From an uncultured Candidatus Saccharibacteria bacterium (lineage in GTDB: Bacteria; Patescibacteria; Saccharimonadia; Saccharimonadales; 2-12-FULL-41-12): DNA of 5,224 nucleotides. Numbering within the stretch: position 1 is the stretch's first letter; the number at the start of each line of letters is the position of its first letter. A program made the position numbers and the translations under genes. The stretch spans positions 1-5,224 of the forward strand of contig CAMLDK010000062.1 in assembly GCA_946478995.1 (NCBI GenBank), in the 5' to 3' direction. Under the pieces are notes generated by a model that was not told the DNA's origin, made no database searches, and saw only the letters and a list, made by a program, of their open reading frames with translations. Positions 4,395 through 5,224 of the stretch are shown here, piece by piece.

Positions 4395-5224
4395 CTATTT
4401 GCCGTGTCTTCTCAGGGAATGTTTCTTCTTTTGGAAACAGAAGCCAAACATGCTGCCTTTATTCTCTTCACTTTCGAAAAGCAGGTTTCCACCTTGGCTA
4501 TCTATAACTTTCTTAGCCATAAAAAGCCCTAAACCGGTGCCATCCGGACGTGCCTTGCGGGCATTTGATGCCCGATAAAATTTGGTGAACAAATGCGGAA
4601 TGTCGGATTTTGGCACGCCGAGGCCGTTATCTATCACCTTGAAGTAGATATTACCCTTATCTTCGCTGAGCTCGACCTTCACCTTGCCGCCTCTTGGGGT
4701 GTAGTAAATGGCATTGTCGGCGAAATTCATGATCACCTGCCGGATCTTGGTCTCGTCTAATGCCAGGGTCGGGAAATCCTTCGGTTTTTCATACTCTATA
4801 TCTATCTTCTTGGCTTTGGCGGTTTCCCTAAGCTGGCCGATTTCGCCTTCGATGACTTCTGCCAGATTGGTAGGCGTCGGCTCGATAACGAATTTTCCGG
4901 TCTTGAGGCGGGAAACATTCAGCAGATCGGCTATCAGATAGACCATCCGCTGAGAGCTGACAAATGCCTGGTTTAGCAGGTCCCTTTGCTGTTTGGTGAT
5001 CTTACCGGCATCTCCTTCTAAAACCATGCTCATATAGCCTTTGACACTAGTAAGGGGCGTCCGCAGCTGATGTGATGCCATGCTGATAAACTCGTCCTTA
5101 GTTTCGTCAAGCTCGCGCAGCTTCTTATTGGTGCGCTGCAGCTTGGCCGTAGCGGTATTGACTTCCGCCTGCAGCTTGGCCGCAAACCCTTGTATCTCTT
5201 CAAATCTAAGGGCGTTTTCTATGG
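4395..5224 (-). CDS. Sensor histidine kinase, C-terminal part (N-terminus outside window)
   Basis: 275 codons are visible; the frame is open to the right edge, so the sensor region is missing. The first residues, IENALRFEEIQ, resemble the end of a GAF-type sensor domain, followed by a coiled-coil-like linker (about 10-44). The HisKA domain has the H-box SMASHQLRTPL with H51 (visible numbering) as the phosphate acceptor. The HATPase_c domain is complete: N-box QVIMNFADNAIYYTP, G1 DNGLGVP, F-box FTKFYRAS and G2 GTGLGLFMAKK. It would autophosphorylate using ATP and pass the phosphate to a response regulator that is not in the window. The tail ends in a basic KKKHSLRRHGK after the catalytic fold. 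The stop TAG is at 4395-4397. Its 3' end lies 126 bases before the LPNTG gene, which has its own promoter, so the two are probably separate units. Kinase identity is certain; the signal it senses is unknown. Confidence 0.95.
   Translation of the reverse strand, partial: IENALRFEEIQGFAAKLQAEVNTATAKLQRTNKKLRELDETKDEFISMASHQLRTPLTSVKGYMSMVLEGDAGKITKQQRDLLNQAFVSSQRMVYLIADLLNVSRLKTGKFVIEPTPTNLAEVIEGEIGQLRETAKAKKIDIEYEKPKDFPTLALDETKIRQVIMNFADNAIYYTPRGGKVKVELSEDKGNIYFKVIDNGLGVPKSDIPHLFTKFYRASNARKARPDGTGLGLFMAKKVIDSQGGNLLFESEENKGSMFGFCFQKKKHSLRRHGK

Noticed and set aside
4385..4403. Inverted repeat GGCAA...TTGCC overlapping the stop of the histidine kinase gene, considered as a terminator.
   Set aside because: The stem is only five base pairs and no T-tract follows on the minus strand.
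1..5224. CRISPR array, tRNA, rRNA, insertion sequence or prophage genes.
   Set aside because: No regularly spaced repeats, cloverleaf-like segments, transposase motifs or phage structural genes were seen on either strand.

Overview
The window most likely comes from a Candidatus Saccharibacteria (TM7) genome. The main evidence is the histidine kinase at the right end. Its coiled-coil leading into an ETKDEFISMASHQLRTPLTSVKGY-type H-box (recalled from memory, not searched) matches a kinase widespread in that phylum. A Gram-positive-like cell surface, shown by an LPNTG sorting signal, and UGA used as an ordinary stop codon fit the same assignment. UGA as stop argues against Gracilibacteria or Absconditabacteria, where it encodes glycine. 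No ribosomal or other taxonomic marker is present, so this assignment is an inference.

All five supported genes are on the minus strand, so transcription runs from high to low coordinates. From right to left they are: the C-terminal part of a sensor histidine kinase (4395-5224, cut by the window edge); an LPNTG-anchored secreted surface protein (3348-4268) with its own promoter, strong Shine-Dalgarno sequence and rho-independent terminator; a two-gene operon of exported enzymes, a C39-like cysteine peptidase (2242-3201) and an M15/LAS-type zinc peptidase (1093-2223), 18 bases apart under one very good promoter; and the first 325 codons of a larger surface protein (1-977) with its own promoter, running off the left edge into what looks like a Cna-B/SpaA-type domain. 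Every gap between genes is shorter than 150 bases and is mostly promoter, leader or terminator. No tRNA, rRNA, CRISPR array or insertion sequence was seen.

The notable feature is the set of three neighbouring genes at 1-3201. They share an N-terminal module (a PG[FL] motif, a short amphipathic stretch, a [EK]HP motif, then one hydrophobic segment) but carry unrelated C-terminal domains. Two of them also share an almost invariant two-cysteine motif, PCEDSVESDCSYxPPAGSE, between the membrane segment and a low-complexity linker. This is the layout of a modular delivery or surface-display system: a constant export and presentation part with interchangeable enzymatic or adhesive ends. In an epibiont lineage a role in acting on the host or neighbour cell wall is attractive, but it is inference. 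The kinase may or may not regulate the cluster; no response regulator is visible here.
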